64,000 nucleotides of DNA from Lutispora sp003527145. GTDB taxonomy: Bacteria > Bacillota > Clostridia > Lutisporales > Lutisporaceae. Positions 33,134 to 40,700 of this stretch are shown here, piece by piece; position 1 is the stretch's first letter; every line of letters begins with the position of its first letter. Position numbers and translations under genes: made by a program. A model generated the notes under the pieces. The model worked only from the letters and a program-made list of their open reading frames with translations. It had not been told where the DNA came from and made no database searches. The DNA lies in NCBI GenBank assembly GCA_029983695.1, contig JASBZB010000022.1:1-64000 (forward strand), in the 5' to 3' direction.

Positions 33134-33634
33134 CTATTTTCTACCAGGCTTTACCATTGAGCCCAGCCTATAAATGCCCATGCCCAATATGGCTCCTCCG
33201 GAATCACGCAGCACATCGATCAAGCCCGGGCCTCTGCCCGGCACAAAATACTGATGCATCTCATCAGAAACAGCATAGGAAAAGCAGAGCAGAAAGGAGT
33301 AAAGCCATAGCCTAGAAGCCTTTGAGCCGCTTCTTTTGAAGGCGTTGACAGCAAATATCGCCAGAACAAAATATTCAGTGACATGGCCCAGCTTCCTCAC
33401 ATAGTGGTTAAAGCGTCCTATCCATGTCTGCAACGTGCTGGTCTCAATATCCAACGGATATATGCTGTTTACTGCCTTGATGATGACCTTTGTTGCTTCT
33501 ATGCTCATGCCATTGGACACCTCCGCCGGCTGAGCAGACATATAAAATATAAAGGCCATCCATAGGATTACCATGAGCCATGCTATAAACATGCCGGCCT
33601 TATTTCTTTGCTTCATGCTTTGTTTCACATCCAA
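33134..33634 (-). CDS. VanZ-family membrane protein
   Basis: A 166-residue protein with four membrane segments and the VanZ marks MAFIFYMSAQPAEVSNGMS, FNHYVRKLGHVTEYFVLAIF and YAVSDEMHQYFVPGRGPGLI. VanZ proteins are tied to low-level teicoplanin resistance in vanA clusters, but most are of unknown role; no van gene is nearby. It lies 21 nt after the CGNR gene and may share its transcript. The start is uncertain (TTG 33634 or a GTG/ATG a few codons inside). Confidence 0.88.
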   Translation of the reverse strand: MDVKQSMKQRNKAGMFIAWLMVILWMAFIFYMSAQPAEVSNGMSIEATKVIIKAVNSIYPLDIETSTLQTWIGRFNHYVRKLGHVTEYFVLAIFAVNAFKRSGSKASRLWLYSFLLCFSYAVSDEMHQYFVPGRGPGLIDVLRDSGGAILGMGIYRLGSMVKPGRK

Positions 33635-33655
33635 TTCTTTATCTGCTGCGTTGGC

Positions 33656-34216
33656 CTAAACCTCTGTATCCGCAAGCTTATCCTTTCTTTTTCTTTCCCT
33701 GAATCTGCGCACCTTCATCAGATTCCTGCAGCTGTCATCGCACCAGCGCCCTGAGCGATTCTTGGTTTTATCATAGAATATCCATCCGCACTGGGGGTTC
33801 TCGCAATATCTTATTCTTTCTACTTCATGATTGCTGATCAGATCGATAAAAGACTCTGCAATCTCCGATTTCACCCAGATCCAGCCCTGATTTACAGGAA
33901 CCTTCTCCAACATGTATCCATCTTCAGTATTAACAATTCTTCTACTGTAAATACCCGAGGAAAGATAATGATTCAATGATCCTATCGCTTTGGGAGATAG
34001 TTTCCCATCATCTCTCACAGAAGCAAGGGCATCAGCCAAAAGCCCTCTAAGCCGTATCAATTCTGCTAATTCCTCTGAATCAGGCATATCTATAGCTTCC
34101 ATCATCCATTTTCCCGTGAAAGAAGCAATCCATTCAGGATTGGCAAGGGCCTCGCCATATTCTCTATGCCTGCTGTACCAGGCACTATTTATAAAATCAA
34201 TGCATATAAAATCCAC
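33656..34216 (-). CDS. CGNR zinc-finger (ABATE-domain) transcriptional regulator
   Basis: A 186-residue protein with the N-terminal ABATE domain (CIDFINSAWYSRHREYGEAL, LIRLRGLLADALASVRDDGK) and a C-terminal zinc finger: CENPQCGWIFYDKTKNRSGR then WCDDSCRNLMKVRRFRERKR. The diagnostic CGNR has become CRNL here, but both zinc Cys pairs are present. GTG start at 34216, with AGGAGG seven bases upstream. It is divergent from the truncated QueG-like gene; GTAACC/GGTTAC repeats in the shared 110-bp region could be its sites (inference). Confidence 0.82.
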   Translation of the reverse strand: MDFICIDFINSAWYSRHREYGEALANPEWIASFTGKWMMEAIDMPDSEELAELIRLRGLLADALASVRDDGKLSPKAIGSLNHYLSSGIYSRRIVNTEDGYMLEKVPVNQGWIWVKSEIAESFIDLISNHEVERIRYCENPQCGWIFYDKTKNRSGRWCDDSCRNLMKVRRFRERKRKDKLADTEV

Positions 34217-34325
34217 TTCGTAACCTCCTATAAAGAGTATTGACAGTTACATATGCTTATGTTATTTTAATTATAACATTGTAACCGTTTAAAATCAAAA
34301 GAGAGGTTACAAAAAGGGGGTTATT

Positions 34326-34715
34326 ATGAATAGTTTGTTGGAGAAGATCAGAACCCGCTTCGATGGATACGGCATGAAATTGAGAACCGTGCATATAAGA
34401 CATGTTTCTGAGTTAAAAGATGAGATACTGCATATGCACAAATCAGGAATATTTGATGAAAAGTTTTTTGAGGAGAACCTGGACTGGATAAATTCCGATC
34501 CTAAATGCAGTATTCCAGATCCAAAGACAGTAATAATAGCTGCTTCACCCCAATTGATGACAAAGACATATTTTGACTACAGCGGAAAAACCTTCGAAAT
34601 TACAATACCTCCTGCATATGTTTATAAAAATATGCTGCATATCTCAGAAAAATTGCTTAAAGAAATTATATCAGCCTTGGGGTTCAGCGTCGAGAAAGGC
34701 GCATCCCTACAGTAA
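34326..34715 (+). pseudogene. Truncated QueG-like (epoxyqueuosine reductase-type) protein, N-terminal third
   Basis: A 129-residue frame resembling the N-terminal domain of QueG-like Fe-S proteins (SIPDPKTVIIAASPQLMTKT, FEITIPPAYVYKNMLHISEK). Family members continue with a conserved PLKLLAVRSGL segment, cobalamin contacts and two 4Fe-4S motifs; here the frame stops after VEKGASLQ, and 29 nt later the degraded Rpn repeat starts. Start and ribosome site (AGGGGG) are good, so a short protein could still be made. I read it as a gene cut by the Rpn insertion. Confidence 0.6.
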
Positions 34716-34740
34716 ATTGATGCCATCTGTCTTGACAAGC

Positions 34741-34835
34741 TCATTTACACCTTTTCCAATTATTGATATAATGCAATTAACAAAATAATCTGAAAAAGCT
34801 TAGTAATAAACATAATGGATTTCGGCATAATAAAA
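34741..34835 (+). pseudogene. Degraded Rpn repeat carrying an intact promoter
   Basis: Leader with TTTACA (34744-34749), 17 nt and TATAAT (34767-34772), then a jump to an internal rpn piece (AGTAATAAACATAATGGATT, with flanking matches to 24748-24785). All other coding sequence is gone. The surviving promoter points at the ferritin-like gene 84 nt downstream of this remnant, and may drive it. Confidence 0.75.
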
Positions 34836-34918
34836 GCGATGAGGCCCTTTTTTGACAATCTGATTTTAGCTTTAGTGATAAAACCTACTCTATTTATAAT
34901 TGATTGGAGGATGAGAAC

Positions 34919-35293
34919 ATGCCAGCTTTTCCAAATCCTTTTCAAGGGAAAAACGAACACAAACTTACAAAGGAAGAACTTATTCAGGCCGTCCGTCTGG
35001 ATATCGCAGGCGAACTTGAGGCTATTTATCTGTATGATGCCCACGTCCGGGCAACGGACAACGAGGTTGCAAAAAAGATAATCGCGGATATCCGTGATGA
35101 GGAAAAGGCTCATGTCGGCGAACTGATGACACTGCTTAAGCTCCTCGATCCGGTGGAAGCCGAACTGTTTGCATCGGGCGAAGCGGAAGGCCACGAGATG
35201 CTGAGTGAGCTTGGGATCACCGCCTCGGCGGAAAATCCGTCCGACAGCCCTTCGGAGCCCGAAACCGTAGGAAGCATGATCGATAAAGCATAG
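34919..35293 (+). CDS. Encapsulin-associated ferritin-like protein
   Basis: A 124-residue di-iron helical protein. The iron motif is split over two helices: GELEAIYLYDAHVRATDNEV and IRDEEKAHVGELMTLLKLLD, with Glu and E-x2-H ligands as in encapsulated ferritin/rubrerythrin-like cargo. Its C-terminus, SEPETVGSMIDKA after a Ser/Pro-rich linker, resembles the TVGSL-type encapsulin targeting tail. Start at ATG 34919 after TTGGAGG. The encapsulin shell gene follows but has lost its N-terminal half. GC content here is clearly above the neighbours, which suggests transfer from another genome. Stored iron is the expected cargo in intact systems. Confidence 0.8.
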   Translation: MPAFPNPFQGKNEHKLTKEELIQAVRLDIAGELEAIYLYDAHVRATDNEVAKKIIADIRDEEKAHVGELMTLLKLLDPVEAELFASGEAEGHEMLSELGITASAENPSDSPSEPETVGSMIDKA

Positions 35294-35312
35294 GAACTTA
35301 AACGAAAAAGGA

Positions 35313-35678
35313 TTGGAGCGCCGACGAGATATTGCAGCCGGGATCGCCTATCTGGTGGAGAATGGCATTTACGGGACCTATGCCCTTGCGTTAAGCCCGG
35401 ACCTCTATATGCAGATGCAGAGGCTGCAGCCCGGAACCGGACTTTTGGAAATCGATCGGGTTGCCAAGTTGGTGAACGGCCGCCTCTATCAATCTCCGGT
35501 TTTAGGAAGGGGCAAGGCAGTGCTTGTGGGCTCCGATGAAAAGAATATGGACCTTGTGATCGGCCAGGATATGGCAGCTGCCTATCTGGAGCAAAAGGAT
35601 CTCAACCACGTTTTCCGCGTGCTCGAAACCGTTTTGCTCAGGATCAAACGAAAACAGGCTATCGTCATTTTCGAATAA
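35313..35678 (+). pseudogene. Encapsulin shell protein, C-terminal half only
   Basis: The 121 residues match the second half of encapsulins (Linocin_M18 family): GIYGTYALALSPDLYMQMQR, LLEIDRVAKLVNGRLYQSPV, KNMDLVIGQDMAAAYLEQ and the conserved tail LLRIKRKQAIVIFE. Encapsulins are normally about 265-280 residues, so the N-terminal arm and P-domain start are missing. At the junction (35300-35345) another frame reads KDWSADEI, a typical encapsulin segment, so there is also a frameshift. The only start is TTG at 35313 without a good ribosome site. Without its N-terminal part it should not form a shell. Confidence 0.8.
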
Positions 35679-35688
35679 TCAAAGCTAT

Positions 35689-35743
35689 ATATAAAAATCA
35701 AGAGAATCCCTTAAATCAAAAGGGATTCTCTTGATTTTTATAT
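35689..35743 (+). terminator. Strong terminator after the encapsulin remnant
   Basis: A 24-bp perfect inverted repeat (35689-35712 with 35720-35743), 7-nt loop, with T5 in the right arm and A5 in the left, so it can work in both directions and also end the small minus-strand gene at 35765. Confidence 0.88.
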
Positions 35744-35764
35744 GTGGTTAACCCCCTGGTTTCT

Positions 35765-35980
35765 TTATCCTTTATGACATAATGGACAGCATATAGCACA
35801 GCCGTCAGCATCGCTATATTTTTCCTTTGCTTTTCTCACAGCGTCATGACAATTATCATAGTTTCCTAAGTATGATTTATTGATTATATTTAATTCTTTT
35901 GCATGCTCCTCAGTATGAACTTCATGGTGCCATCCAGGATTTCTAGTCTGATCATTATTTACATAATAATATTTATACAC
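35765..35980 (-). CDS. Small conserved hypothetical protein with Cys-rich end
   Basis: A 71-residue protein from a GTG at 35980 (AAAGGGTG five bases upstream; an ATG six codons earlier sits on this site). It reads YKYYYVNNDQTRNPGWHHEV, YLGNYDNCHDAVRKAKEKYS and ADGCAICCPLCHKG. Similar small proteins with the YYVN...HEVH...YLG...C..AV..A...DGC..C...CH pattern occur in many bacteria, with no known role. The paired cysteines and histidines suggest metal binding (inference). It stands alone between the encapsulin remnant and a toxin-antitoxin pair. Confidence 0.6.
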   Translation of the reverse strand: MYKYYYVNNDQTRNPGWHHEVHTEEHAKELNIINKSYLGNYDNCHDAVRKAKEKYSDADGCAICCPLCHKG

Positions 35981-35998
35981 AATATCACCCTTTCCCAT

Positions 35999-36385
35999 TG
36001 ATTAAAAACTTTTTAACTCTATTATCTCTTCTAGAAAGTTAATCATATGTTTGAGCAATCATAACCTCATCACTCCCATATAATTATTTAAATTGTGTAT
36101 ATAGATTATTGCACAGTTTTATAAGCTTTCCTAAATAATCAACAACAATTAAGCCGCTCTTCCCTTTCTCAATTTGTTTACACCATATAAAATAATAATT
36201 ATTGAATAATCCCACAATGACAATATTCTCCTTAAATTTATAAAATCCTCTTTAAATATACCAAAATTAACATTTTTTATATCTATGCCTGCATCGTTCG
36301 TAACAATTTTATTATTTAAACTGTCTACCATAAAGCTTTCTATTGCCTTTCCTCTTACCTTTGGTATAAGTATTTCATTCGTTTC
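35999..36385. other. A/T-rich intergenic stretch
   Basis: About 390 bases. A minus-strand frame (36149-36481) runs antisense into the toxin gene and has no ribosome site or recognisable domain. Nothing else stands out. Confidence 0.35.
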
Positions 36386-36414
36386 TTGACGGACCCTATT
36401 TAATAGGGTAAAAT
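36386..36414 (+). promoter_or_regulatory. higBA-type promoter with palindromic operator
   Basis: TTGACG (36386-36391), a 17-nt spacer and TAAAAT (36409-36414). The inverted repeat ACCCTATT-T-AATAGGGT (36393-36409) fills the spacer. This matches the layout of the mazEF promoter and suggests autorepression by the HTH antitoxin. Confidence 0.82.
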
Positions 36415-36439
36415 AGTAATAGAAAGACAGGTGGACCAC

Positions 36440-36799
36440 ATGTACAGAACTTTTGTGCTGACTGCTGAGTTTGATAAGCAATGGAGAAGCATGAACTTAA
36501 CCGATGATGATTTGAGGGCACTTGAAGAGGAAATATTGGAAAACCCGAAGATCGGAGTGGTTATGAAAGGAACCGGAAGGCTCAGGAAAATGCGCTTTGC
36601 TTTTGAAGGTAGAGGAAAAAGCAGAAGTATTCGTGTTACTTATGTGGATTTTGTCAACTATGCAACTGTATATCTGATTTATGCATATCCTAAAAGGGAA
36701 AAGGATAATCTAAGCAAAGAAGAGAGAAATGAAATAAAAAAATTGATTGAAGGCATTGAAAAGGCTTTGGATAGGAGGTATCTTTATGAGCGTATATGA
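36440..36799 (+). CDS. higB: HigB/RelE-type toxin
   Basis: A 119-residue protein of the RelE/HigB2-like family (phage-derived Gp49-like group): FVLTAEFDKQWRSMNLTDDD, IGVVMKGTGRLRKMRFAFEG, GKSRSIRVTYVDFV, VYLIYAYPKREKDNLSKEER and the C-terminal helix. ATG 36440 follows AGGTGG by five bases. The toxin gene comes first, as in higBA, and overlaps the antitoxin gene by 14 nt. Ribosome-dependent mRNA cleavage is the expected activity. Confidence 0.88.
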   Translation: MYRTFVLTAEFDKQWRSMNLTDDDLRALEEEILENPKIGVVMKGTGRLRKMRFAFEGRGKSRSIRVTYVDFVNYATVYLIYAYPKREKDNLSKEERNEIKKLIEGIEKALDRRYLYERI

Positions 36800-37097
36800 T
36801 GGAATTATGAAGGGCTTAAATGAAGCTTTAGAGCACGCAGAAGGCAATCGTGAATTGCGCACTAATATGCTTTATATTGAGCCAGTTCGAGAATATAAAG
36901 CAGAGGAAATAAAGAAAATAAGGAATGACCTTGGGATGACACAAGCGTTTTTTGCCCGTTTTATGGGAGTATCCCCCAAAACTATTGAGGCATGGGAAGC
37001 AGGCCGAAATATGCCGGACGGTCCGGCCAGGCGTATCCTCTCCATGATTCAGGCCGACCCTATGTTACCGGAGCGTTACAACATTATTGCCAGATAA
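36786..37097 (+). CDS. higA: HigA-type antitoxin (XRE HTH)
   Basis: A 103-residue protein from ATG 36786 (AGGAGG six to seven bases upstream, inside the toxin gene). Residues about 40-95 are an XRE helix-turn-helix: IRNDLGMTQAFFARFMGVSP, KTIEAWEAGRNMPDGPARRI. The N-terminus likely contacts the toxin. It should bind the ACCCTATT palindrome at the promoter. Confidence 0.9.
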   Translation: MSVYDGIMKGLNEALEHAEGNRELRTNMLYIEPVREYKAEEIKKIRNDLGMTQAFFARFMGVSPKTIEAWEAGRNMPDGPARRILSMIQADPMLPERYNIIAR

Positions 37098-37105
37098 ATA
37101 ATAGA

Positions 37106-38056
37106 TCAGCAGGCAAAGGCGTTTTTGAGGCTTCGCTGGTTGAAAGACAACTTAAACACAGAATTAATCAATAGAAAATAAGTAAATGGGTGCATTATAG
37201 CACCCCATTTTATTGCTAAAATAGTGACCATGTAAATCGCCCCCGTGGCTTCGCATGCCTTATCATAATCAGTGCGTGCTTTTTGACTCAACGTCAATTG
37301 ATCAGAATATAACAAGCTGTTTATGTTTCCCTGTATATTCTTGGGATCGTTAACTGTGTTCGTAATGTTATTAGCAACATAAAGTAAAGCATCTATAAAT
37401 CGAAAATCAATATAATCAGATAAATCGGTTTGAGTATTGCAATAGTTCAGCAGTAATGCTTCCAGTAAATACGAGGGGATAGTATGGGCTTTCTTTGTTT
37501 TGTTCCATCCTCCATTTCCATTGGGAATTAAATAATAAGATCGATCATCGCTTTCTTTTATAGTGTGAAAACAAGGAACAATATCAAAAGACCAATCTCT
37601 TGATATTAAGTTGAGGACTATAGCTTCACCACTATGTTTAACTTCTGATCTAGAATACTCACGTAAATGTTTGAGCTTCTTTTTGAATTTATTAATCACT
37701 TTTGTACTATTTAAATGGCCCGAGCCGTCTGTACAATCAATTTGAGCTTGGTTTCTTGTGCTTGCAGTAATGGTGACATTATCCCATGAATATGTATAAT
37801 AAGTCGCTCCATTAGCAGCAATACCAATCATAAGGTCAATGTCATCCAGTTCTCTGCATTTAGTTCTTCTTGCAAATGAGCCGAAATGCACATTAAATGA
37901 ATCACAAAGATCAAAGAATTCATCCGCATCATCAAATTCTGCGATATTTAAAAGAAGATTATCCCTGCTGGCTCTGGCGTTTTTAGTTACTTCGGGGTCA
38001 AGATTAACTGTATCCTTCATAAATTCCGAAAAAGCTATACCTACTGTTGTAGCCAT
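37106..38056 (-). CDS. CD-NTase-like (SMODS/OAS-type) nucleotidyltransferase, probably 3'-truncated
   Basis: A 316-residue frame with the pol-beta nucleotidyltransferase core of CD-NTases: GSFARRT at 59-65, DID at 72-74, and the third acid in SFDIVPCF (D158), all three catalytic acids present. YYLIPNGNGGWNKTKKA is a segment I associate with SMODS/CBASS nucleotidyltransferases, followed by the helical OAS1-type C domain (YLLEALLLNYCNTQTDLSDY; SLLYSDQLTLSQKARTDYDK). CD-NTases make cyclic oligonucleotides that trigger CBASS effectors on phage infection. After KACEA (about residue 270) the sequence no longer looks like the family and runs through the terminator of the opposing TA operon, so the tail is likely replaced. 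Good GGGGG ribosome site at the 5' end. Confidence 0.75.
   Translation of the reverse strand: MATTVGIAFSEFMKDTVNLDPEVTKNARASRDNLLLNIAEFDDADEFFDLCDSFNVHFGSFARRTKCRELDDIDLMIGIAANGATYYTYSWDNVTITASTRNQAQIDCTDGSGHLNSTKVINKFKKKLKHLREYSRSEVKHSGEAIVLNLISRDWSFDIVPCFHTIKESDDRSYYLIPNGNGGWNKTKKAHTIPSYLLEALLLNYCNTQTDLSDYIDFRFIDALLYVANNITNTVNDPKNIQGNINSLLYSDQLTLSQKARTDYDKACEATGAIYMVTILAIKWGAIMHPFTYFLLINSVFKLSFNQRSLKNAFAC
37184..37213 (+). terminator. Terminator of the toxin-antitoxin operon
   Basis: AAATGGGTGC (37184-37193) pairs with GCACCCCATTT (37200-37210) with one bulged base, 6-nt loop, then TTATT. It lies inside the 3' end of the convergent nucleotidyltransferase frame, which suggests that frame was cut and now ends in foreign sequence. 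Confidence 0.75.
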
Positions 38057-38300
38057 TTACTAAACCCCCTTTAATAAAATACTATTAACAATGGAAGTAA
38101 ACGGTTTAAGTTTATTTTATATCATGTAAATCTTATTATATTATATACCAAAATTCCCCACTAAACAACGAGAAAGGAGATACTTTTATGGTTCTTGGCC
38201 AGTCCTCGCGCCCTATATAAATTGCTGAACATGATTTTCTATGCGGTCTCTATTAATTATTTGCATACATTCCCTCCTCTCATGTTTCTCTCTAACAAAC
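38057..38300. other. Region between nucleotidyltransferase and unknown gene, with a start-only ORF
   Basis: On the plus strand AAAGGAG at about 38174 precedes ATG 38189, giving only MVLGQSSRPI and a stop: the first codons of a gene whose body is lost. On the minus strand TATAAT near 38145 could be the -10 of the nucleotidyltransferase promoter. Confidence 0.4.
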
Positions 38301-38325
38301 AACCGGGAGAAACGTCTCCCTGGTT
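38301..38325 (-). terminator. Hairpin at the end of the unknown 632-residue gene
   Basis: AACCGGGAGA pairs with TCTCCCTGGTT (one bulge), 4-nt loop, overlapping the stop codon; on the minus strand GTTTGTT follows. A moderate terminator, implying the nucleotidyltransferase gene is transcribed separately. Confidence 0.55.
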
Positions 38326-40222
38326 ACTGCAGCTTCGCAATTCTCGCAATCTTATCCAATATATAGACATCGTCTACAAGCTCTTTATCCGGCTTTTCTT
38401 TTGTGGCTTTGTTAATCTTATAAGCAATCTGCTTTTTCTCAGCTTCCTTTCTCTTTGACAAGGCTTTATCCAGCGCCGTTACTCCCAGATCAGCAAGGGC
38501 AACACCCATTGAAATAGGAGGCGGCAAGATCGGAATAAGGCCCGCCGCACCCAAGAAATATTTCAGGCATTTCCATCTTTCCTTATCCGGAATCTCTGCA
38601 ATATCGCATAGAAGCGAATTATAGCCGCTGATCCTCTCCCTGCGCTCCTTTTCATCCATGCGCTCCAGCTTCGCCAATATACCTGCAAGCTCAGTTGCCG
38701 TATTATATGTTTTTGCTTTATCTGCAAATCTGGTGATGCTGACCGTATTATCGCAATTCAACAGGTTTATATAGTTGTTTTCCCTCCTGCTGATCTCCGA
38801 CACCTTTTTTATCTGTTCCATATCCTCCGGAGAGGAATAGTAGTAGCTGTTGAGCAGGCTTGCAAGGATGATCGATACCCCGCTGTCGGAATACTTGCTG
38901 CCCTCCCTTTCTTCATTAAAGGGGAAATAAGTTGCCTGCAAAGCGGTAGCTATATGTATGCTGCCTGAGTTGACCACAAATTCAAAAGAAAGCTCATTGG
39001 TCTTTTCCAATGAATGAAGCATCTCTTCTAATACCGTATTTACCCCAAAATGGCTTATCGCCATGGGGCTGCATTGATTCAATGTCTTAAAGCTCTCCAG
39101 CTTTGCGGTAAGGGGCCAGGCCATAAACTTTGCCATCTGAATTGCTTTTTCATCCTCTGTATTTTTCAGATATGGATGTATCTCATATATCATCTCCCTA
39201 TATTCGGGATAGTCGGCACAATAGGACTTCTCCACCTCTGCCATATAGCAAGCTATCAGGGCATTTATCCCCCTCTTGCTGATTACGGAATTATTCTTGT
39301 GATTATATGCCTCCATGACCAATTTTCTGTCGTACCGCGATTCCGTATTAGGCAGCAAGATCACTACTTTTTCCCTCTCCACCAATTCGATCAATTCATT
39401 TTTTGTGATATTCTGATGCTCAAGAAATGCTTCCAGATTATTTTCGATGGGCAGCGAAAGATAGATCTTATCATAAAGCAGGATATTATTTCTCAGGTTA
39501 ACATTTTTAAAGCCCGTGAAATCCAAATAGCATTTGGTCTCCCCCGGATGAAAAAAGGGAAGCTCGTCTCGGTCTATCTTTCCCTGATATATCTTTTCCA
39601 CATTGGAAAACCAATAGTCTGCATCATTGACCGAGAAGGGAAAGCTTTTATCTGTGAAGCAATATATGGGATCACTGTAATAGGGGCTTTGCCCGTTTTG
39701 CCATTTGCCCTCCGGCTCTTCATCTTCCCTGGAAGCATCCGATTCTTTCCTTACGACGACCTTTTCAAAGCTCAGCTCCATTTTAGACAGAAACTCCTCC
39801 AGCAAAGCTATATCTTCATCCTTTGTTTTATCTGAAACAGTGATTATCAATTTGGCGTGCTGTCCCGGTACAGCCGATATATCTGCAAAATCGATATGGT
39901 GAAACTTGCTGGTGAGCATATTGTCTATCTCCGGCTTTGTCAGGCATATGCCTTGAAAATTGCTTGTTATATCATCTAAAGCAATGCCCTCTATCATTTC
40001 TTTATAATTCTCCGGCTCCTTTAAAGTCAATTCAACCCAACAGCATATGGGACGGATATTATCGTCAAAATACTCCTTCAGCTTTTCAAAATCCCCCTCA
40101 TAATCCTCACATAATATAACAAATCTCTCATCTTCAATGCGGTATATCTTTGTCTTTAAGCCCAGATATTCAATACGCAAATCCAGATCCGTCCTTTTGA
40201 CTTCCCCTATTTGATTTATCAT
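38324..40222 (-). CDS. Uncharacterised 632-residue protein next to CD-NTase-like gene
   Basis: I do not recognise this protein. The start is taken at the ATG 40222 because GGGGGG lies six bases upstream (another ATG two codons earlier is too close). Three parts can be seen: an N-terminal 150-residue alpha/beta region (DLDLRIEYLGLKTKIYRIED, HAKLIITVSDKTKDEDIALL), an acidic linker near 165-185, a central section (NILLYDKIYLSLPIENNLEA, LVEREKVVILLPNTESRYDR, SKRGINALIACYMAEVEKSY) that looks like a nuclease- or PIN-like sensor fold but without a motif I can name, and a C-terminal stretch with one hydrophobic segment (YFLGAAGLIPILPPPISMGV) followed by a Lys/Glu-rich tail. It lies upstream of the CD-NTase-like gene in the same orientation, 267 nt away. 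A defence role is a guess. Confidence 0.6.
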   Translation of the reverse strand: MINQIGEVKRTDLDLRIEYLGLKTKIYRIEDERFVILCEDYEGDFEKLKEYFDDNIRPICCWVELTLKEPENYKEMIEGIALDDITSNFQGICLTKPEIDNMLTSKFHHIDFADISAVPGQHAKLIITVSDKTKDEDIALLEEFLSKMELSFEKVVVRKESDASREDEEPEGKWQNGQSPYYSDPIYCFTDKSFPFSVNDADYWFSNVEKIYQGKIDRDELPFFHPGETKCYLDFTGFKNVNLRNNILLYDKIYLSLPIENNLEAFLEHQNITKNELIELVEREKVVILLPNTESRYDRKLVMEAYNHKNNSVISKRGINALIACYMAEVEKSYCADYPEYREMIYEIHPYLKNTEDEKAIQMAKFMAWPLTAKLESFKTLNQCSPMAISHFGVNTVLEEMLHSLEKTNELSFEFVVNSGSIHIATALQATYFPFNEEREGSKYSDSGVSIILASLLNSYYYSSPEDMEQIKKVSEISRRENNYINLLNCDNTVSITRFADKAKTYNTATELAGILAKLERMDEKERRERISGYNSLLCDIAEIPDKERWKCLKYFLGAAGLIPILPPPISMGVALADLGVTALDKALSKRKEAEKKQIAYKINKATKEKPDKELVDDVYILDKIARIAKLQ

Positions 40223-40410
40223 GCTCATCCCCCCGTCTTCAATTATTCTATATAAATGGAGTATTCCCTAAGTCAATAATCAGGTATATTATACCAATTT
40301 AATTATAAACCTTTTCATATAAATTGCATATTGTATATAGCTATAGCCATATACAATATGAATATTGGCTTGAACCTTGCATTTGTTGTATGATGAGAGA
40401 GGGTGAGATT

Positions 40411-40700
40411 ATGGAGCTTGATTTTATCGATGATTATAGGGATGAATTGATAGCCATAAGGCGGGATATTCATAGATATCCGGAGCAGGGCTGGTGCGAA
40501 TTCCGCAGAGAAACAGATGAGCTGAATAAAGATATGTATGACAGTGCCGTAAGCATCATCGACGGCATAGCGAAAACCTATGGAGTAAGATATGAAATCA
40601 TGCCTGCAGGTGCTTCGATATCGGCAGAAAGCTCAAAAGAGTTGGAATCAAAGGACAACGGCGGCCTGGCACCGCATCTACCTTTAGACAATTTTCCAAT
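40411..40700 (+). pseudogene. Internally deleted M20 amidohydrolase (AbgB-type)
   Basis: From ATG 40411 (GGTGAG upstream) the frame reads FIDDYRDELIAIRRDIHRYP then EQGWCEFR, the N-terminus of M20D aminoacylase/AbgB proteins, and jumps directly to DMYDSAVSIIDGIAKTYGVR and ASISAESSKELE, which belong to the dimerisation/late part. About 200 codons with the metal ligands are missing and the 3' end is also lost against the convergent AlbA_2 gene. Non-functional. Confidence 0.75.

Noticed and set aside
32956..33315. Plus-strand frame MAFMAKLIIEALL...
   Set aside because: The second half is antisense to the VanZ gene. The first 60 codons look protein-like (KKEVAYYKEIISPISEYDKL) but match nothing I know and lack a ribosome site; at most a fragment.
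36149..36481. 110-codon minus-strand frame
   Set aside because: Overlaps the toxin gene and its promoter, no start signal; a hydrophobic tail alone is weak support.
39050..39835. 261-codon plus-strand frame
   Set aside because: Antisense of the unknown 632-residue gene; Cys/Ile/Phe-rich composition typical of a shadow.
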